From NCBI RefSeq assembly GCF_006494425.1, contig NZ_VHIV01000013.1:1-58294 (forward strand): a stretch of 58,294 nt of DNA. The letters are read 5' to 3'. The notes below the pieces were generated by a model. It saw only the letters and a program-made list of their open reading frames with translations. It had not been told where the DNA came from and ran no database searches. Origin of the DNA: Bacillus dicomae. GTDB taxonomy: Bacteria > Bacillota > Bacilli > Bacillales > Bacillaceae_G. Shown here piece by piece: positions 55,503-58,294 of this stretch (its first letter is position 1; each line of letters opens with the position of its first letter). The position numbers were made by a program, and so were the translations under genes.

Positions 55503-56117
55503 CTACTGTTCCTTTTTACCGTCTTGGGAACCACCTTCACCGCCTGATTCTTTTTTATCAGAGCCACTTTTTTCGGCTTTTTGTACACCTTTACTAATAA
55601 TATCAATCATCTTAGCTTGAAAGAGTGGGCTTTCAGCGGTTTCTGTGAGTACTTGTTGTAAATATTGACGGTATTCTTTACTCTTCATCGTTTGTAACAT
55701 CATTTTTTCTACTTCAGGGTTTTTCATAATTTCTATAACGCCTGCTTGGTATTCAGGGTCTTTTAATAATGTTTTCATTAAGGCTGTTTGTTCTTTGCCC
55801 ATACTTTTAGCGAATTTCGATGAGAACTCAGGGTCTTTAAAGAGCTTTTCCCAGAATTGTTGCCCTTTGTCGGATACCATTGCATCTTCAATCGTTTTCT
55901 TTACTACTGTTTCATCTAGTATGAGTGCTTGTTTCATTTTTTCATCAGTTAACACATCTTGAATGGCTTTCTTACCTTGATCCGTTTTTAAAATATCAAC
56001 AATCATTTTCTTCGTTTGATCATAATCAAGTTCGGACTTTGCTTCTTTTCCTTGTGCACATGCTACAAGTACAAGAAATAGAAAAGAAGAAGTCAAAACG
56101 AGCAGCATCCGTTTCAT
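55503..56117 (-). CDS. gerD: GerD, spore germination lipoprotein
   Basis: Inner-membrane lipoprotein required for clustering of nutrient germinant receptors (the germinosome). The 204-aa product has a lipoprotein signal with lipobox LVAC (cysteine 20), a mainly helical central domain and a charged, Gly/Ser/Lys-rich tail. ATG is at 56117 on the - strand, with AAAGGAGTT upstream. It is convergent with salA and divergent from kbaA. Expression in the forespore under SigG is expected from B. subtilis. Confidence 0.95.
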   Translation of the reverse strand: MKRMLLVLTSSFLFLVLVACAQGKEAKSELDYDQTKKMIVDILKTDQGKKAIQDVLTDEKMKQALILDETVVKKTIEDAMVSDKGQQFWEKLFKDPEFSSKFAKSMGKEQTALMKTLLKDPEYQAGVIEIMKNPEVEKMMLQTMKSKEYRQYLQQVLTETAESPLFQAKMIDIISKGVQKAEKSGSDKKESGGEGGSQDGKKEQ

Positions 56118-56152
56118 AAATTGGAACTCCTTTCAGCACAGTTCTCTCTTTT

Positions 56153-56181
56153 TAATATAAATATCTTTAAGGAATTTATAC
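56153..56181 (-). promoter_or_regulatory. Possible SigG-type promoter of gerD
   Basis: Reading the - strand, GTATA (56181-56177) and TATATTA (56159-56153) are 17 bp apart. This roughly fits the SigG consensus (GnATR, CATnnTA), with the first C of the -10 replaced. The AT-rich context makes chance matches likely. Confidence 0.35.
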
Positions 56182-56212
56182 ATGAACATGGCTAGCTTTT
56201 TGAAATTGTCAT

Positions 56213-56221
56213 TGATACAAT
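56213..56221 (+). promoter_or_regulatory. Extended -10 promoter of kbaA
   Basis: TGATACAAT (56213-56221) is an extended -10 element, 36 nt before the kbaA start. A -35 is not evident. Confidence 0.45.
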
Positions 56222-56256
56222 TTAATTAGAAATATAAGGATAATGGGGGATGTGTT

Positions 56257-56868
56257 GTGAATAGCCGCAAGTGGGTACGACTATTTTTTACGACGTTGTT
56301 TCTTGGTGGGATTAGTACGGTCATTATTGGGTTTGTTTTAGAGTGGGACAAGTACTTTAAATTTTTTCAAAATTTCGACGGAAAGGAAATTCTAGCAGTT
56401 TCCTTCTGGTTGATGGGTGTAGGGTTTATTTTTAGTGTTATAAGTCAAATGGGGTTCTTTGCCTATTTAACAATTCATCGTTTTGGACTAGGTATGTTTC
56501 GTTCATCTTCTTTATGGAATGCAGTCCAGCTTTTCTTTATTGCATTCGTTTTATTTGATTTTGTTTATTTAAGATCTGTGCTTATTGCAAATGGTGAAGT
56601 TTCTTTAGGGAATAATATACTTATTGCAGGTGTGTTATTTGTGTTTGGGGCGGTAGTGGCTTACATAAAAAGTAAAGAAACAAATAAAAAAGCATTTGTA
56701 CCCGCTTTATTCTTTATGGTTGTTGTAACAATTCTTGAGTGGGTACCAGCACTACGGATTAATGATACAGATTGGTTATATTTAATGGTGATACCACTTT
56801 TATTATGTAATGCATATCAGTTACTTATATTACATCGTTTAATTGGAAAGACGAGTAAGTCGGCCTAA
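56257..56868 (+). CDS. kbaA: KbaA, activator of the KinB sporulation pathway
   Basis: Integral membrane protein needed for KinB kinase activity feeding the Spo0A phosphorelay in B. subtilis. The 203-aa product has about six hydrophobic helices (about 9-27, 44-68, 88-108, 117-137, 147-164, 173-192) and no catalytic motif. The start is GTG 56257, with GGGGGA upstream. It alone is on the + strand between gerD and pdaB. Confidence 0.93.
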   Translation: MNSRKWVRLFFTTLFLGGISTVIIGFVLEWDKYFKFFQNFDGKEILAVSFWLMGVGFIFSVISQMGFFAYLTIHRFGLGMFRSSSLWNAVQLFFIAFVLFDFVYLRSVLIANGEVSLGNNILIAGVLFVFGAVVAYIKSKETNKKAFVPALFFMVVVTILEWVPALRINDTDWLYLMVIPLLLCNAYQLLILHRLIGKTSKSA

Positions 56869-56918
56869 CTAAGAGAGTTTTTACGCAGGGTAGTTGTACG
56901 AATGAAAATATCGGGATG

Positions 56919-56963
56919 AAAAAAAAGGCTCTACTACCTTAATAAAAGGTAGTAGAGCCTTTT
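56919..56963. terminator. Bidirectional terminator between kbaA and pdaB
   Basis: An 18-bp perfect inverted repeat (56923-56940, 56946-56963) with loop AATAA, flanked by A on the left and T on the right, lies between the convergent genes. Confidence 0.94.
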
Positions 56964-56989
56964 ATGTGTGAAGGAACGAGGGAATAGAG

Positions 56990-57754
56990 TTACTGTACAT
57001 CTTCACTTTTCGTACTTGTGTTGGAAATAAGTTGTGATACGGATATTTGCTCGTATCCGTCACTCTTTAATTTTTGTAGCAGCAGTGGTAATGCTTTATT
57101 TGTTTGAAGCGCAGAATCAGATGCGTGTAATAAGACGATATCTCCACCTTTTAAATTATTAGAGACGGTGGAAACGATATTATTTACACCAGGGTTTTTC
57201 CAGTCGTTTGAGTTATTACTCCAATGAACGACGGTGTATCCGAGTGATTCTGCTATTTTAAGTGTTGCCTTGTTAAAGTCTCCACTAGGTGGACGCAATA
57301 GCTTGACTTGTTTCACACCGAGTTTTGTGAAAACATCTTGTGCTCGCAAAAGATCTCTTCGTATTTCATTTGTCTCTAGAGAAGTGTAAGACGTGTAATT
57401 ATAACCCATACTACCGATTTCATGTCCATCTTTTATGATGCGTTCCACAACATCAGGGTGTCTTTCTGCCCATGCAGCAGAAAGGAAGAAGGTTGCATTC
57501 TTAATGTCTCTTTCTTTAAGTGTATTAAGGATTGGAATTGCTTTTTTGTCTCCCCAACTAATATCAAATGTGAATGCAACTTGTTTTTTTGAGGTGTCGC
57601 CTTTGTAAATAACTTTAGGTCCTGTAGCAGTTGAAAAAGCAGATTCGTGTGAATATGTTTTCAAAAAGAGTAGCCATGCTGTAAATAAGGAAAGTATCAC
57701 TATTAAGCTAATTTGTTTGAAATTTCTTTTACTCGTAATAAAAAAGAAAAACAT
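56990..57754 (-). CDS. pdaB: PdaB, sporulation polysaccharide deacetylase-family protein
   Basis: In B. subtilis PdaB (YbaN) is needed to maintain the spore after late sporulation. The 254-aa product has an N-terminal membrane anchor (about 13-31) and a NodB-type domain (about 57-240). Motif 1 is TFDISWGD. Where active enzymes have H(S/T)xxH, this protein reads [14 protein letters not shown], with no histidine at either position. Motif 3 RPPSGDFN is present. Classical zinc-dependent activity is therefore doubtful. ATG 57754 (- strand) is preceded by AAAGGGG. Confidence 0.93.
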   Translation of the reverse strand: MFFFFITSKRNFKQISLIVILSLFTAWLLFLKTYSHESAFSTATGPKVIYKGDTSKKQVAFTFDISWGDKKAIPILNTLKERDIKNATFFLSAAWAERHPDVVERIIKDGHEIGSMGYNYTSYTSLETNEIRRDLLRAQDVFTKLGVKQVKLLRPPSGDFNKATLKIAESLGYTVVHWSNNSNDWKNPGVNNIVSTVSNNLKGGDIVLLHASDSALQTNKALPLLLQKLKSDGYEQISVSQLISNTSTKSEDVQ

Positions 57755-57924
57755 AATATTACGCCCCTTTGTCCAATCCTTTTCAGTTACATATATGCTG
57801 TAAATATAAAAAAGAGAACAAGGGATTAATATCGTAAGCAGTGGATATAATGGATGATAGGATTTTGTTAAATGAAAATGAGCGGAACGTTTAGCGCTCT
57901 GTAAGAAATAATTGAGGTGATGAG

Positions 57925-58143
57925 TTGCTTGGATTTATGTTAACGAAAGAAGAGAAAATAGAAATGGAATACATATTGAAGAGAGAGTTAGAAGAACTTT
58001 TATTTGATTTTGAAGATGAACGTATTCATGATGTTGTAAAAAAAGCGATGGAAGAAAGATATAAAATCATTTTTTGTTTGTTTCGAAGAGTCGCTAATGC
58101 AGAGGAATGTATTCGTTATGTAAGAAAAAGAACTTTTTATTAA
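57925..58143 (+). CDS. Small hypothetical protein upstream of the rrn operon
   Basis: Not recognised. The open frame encodes 72 aa from TTG 57925 (with GAGGTGA at ideal spacing) or 68 aa from ATG 57937, which lacks a well-spaced Shine-Dalgarno. The product is rich in Glu, Lys and Arg, probably all alpha-helical, with one cysteine in each of two late segments ([17 protein letters not shown]) and no signal peptide. It lies 170 nt from divergent pdaB and ends just before the rrn P1 promoter. No terminator separates them, so it may be co-transcribed with rRNA. Confidence 0.7.
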   Translation: MLGFMLTKEEKIEMEYILKRELEELLFDFEDERIHDVVKKAMEERYKIIFCLFRRVANAEECIRYVRKRTFY

Positions 58144-58149
58144 AAAGTG

Positions 58150-58177
58150 TTGACGTTAATAGTTATTATATGATAAA
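58150..58177 (+). promoter_or_regulatory. rrn operon promoter P1
   Basis: TTGACG (58150-58155) with GATAAA (58172-58177) at 16 bp. The -10 is flanked by a 7-bp perfect inverted repeat GTTATTA-N10-TAATAAC (58162-58168, 58179-58185). Confidence 0.6.
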
Positions 58178-58238
58178 TTAATAACCGTCGCTGATGCGGA
58201 AACGCAGAAAACGATAAAAAAGAAATTGAAAAACTTAG

Positions 58239-58267
58239 TTGACATCGAAAAACGAAGATGTTAACAT
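58239..58267 (+). promoter_or_regulatory. rrn operon promoter P2
   Basis: TTGACA (58239-58244) and TAACAT (58262-58267) are 17 bp apart, followed by the leader to the window end. The spacing after P1 (about 90 bp) and the context fit the tandem promoters of a Bacillus rRNA operon whose 16S gene would start beyond the window. Confidence 0.82.
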
Positions 58268-58294
58268 AAGGAAGTCGCAAATGAGCGGCTAAGT

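Noticed and set aside
55925-56119. + strand frame of 64 codons opposite gerD
   Set aside because: It is antisense to the conserved GerD N-terminal half, without its own signals.

Overview
The window is chromosomal DNA from a low-GC Gram-positive, endospore-forming bacterium of the Bacillus cereus group. The reasons are the gene order, the protein lengths (for example RpoB 1177 aa, McsB 354 aa, IF-1 72 aa) and the spore genes cwlD, gerD, kbaA and pdaB. The species within the group cannot be decided from this stretch. It starts in the last bases of a 5S rRNA gene and ends in the promoter and leader of what looks like the next rRNA operon. A long housekeeping super-cluster therefore lies between two rrn loci, almost all of it on the + strand.

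Layout. (1) 1-5000: 5S end and terminator, then the CtsR-controlled protein-quality operon ctsR-mcsA-mcsB-clpC. (2) 5070-9490: radA, disA, a membrane PIN/TRAM protein and ispD. (3) 9605-15778: ispF, gltX, a T-box riboswitch, cysE, cysS, mrnC, rlmB, rae1. (4) 15846-20280: sigH, rpmG, secE, nusG, rplK, rplA, the L10 leader, rplJ, rplL. (5) 20357-33420: a methyltransferase, rpoB, rpoC, rplGB, rpsL, rpsG, fusA, tuf. (6) 33480-48570: the S10-spc-alpha cluster, rpsJ to rplQ, including secY, adk, map, infA and rpoA. (7) 48617-52905: energy-coupling factor transporter ecfA1-ecfA2-ecfT, truA, the L13 leader, rplM, rpsI. (8) 53023-58143: ybaK, cwlD, salA, gerD (-), kbaA (+), pdaB (-) and one small unknown gene. 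(9) 58150-58294: tandem rrn promoters.

The genes supply most of the transcription and translation machinery: RNA polymerase subunits, NusG, about 30 ribosomal proteins, IF-1, EF-G, EF-Tu, two aminoacyl-tRNA synthetases and rRNA/tRNA modification enzymes. Alongside are SecE/SecY, Clp proteolysis, c-di-AMP signalling and isoprenoid enzymes. Regulation visible in the sequence includes a CtsR operator, a cysteine-type T-box, L10, L13 and S10 leaders, possible L1 sites, and many intrinsic terminators.

No mobile element, CRISPR array, phage gene, defence system or tRNA gene was seen, and I found no undescribed multi-gene system. The less explained signals are non-coding: inverted repeats lying over several core promoters, strong hairpins without U-tracts before rpoA and tuf, a repeated element before rplK and rplA, and a hairpin between the ribosome binding site and start codon of nusG. 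One protein-level oddity is PdaB, which lacks the usual metal-binding histidines. Start codons were moved inward from the longest open frame wherever a Shine-Dalgarno sequence and family length supported it.
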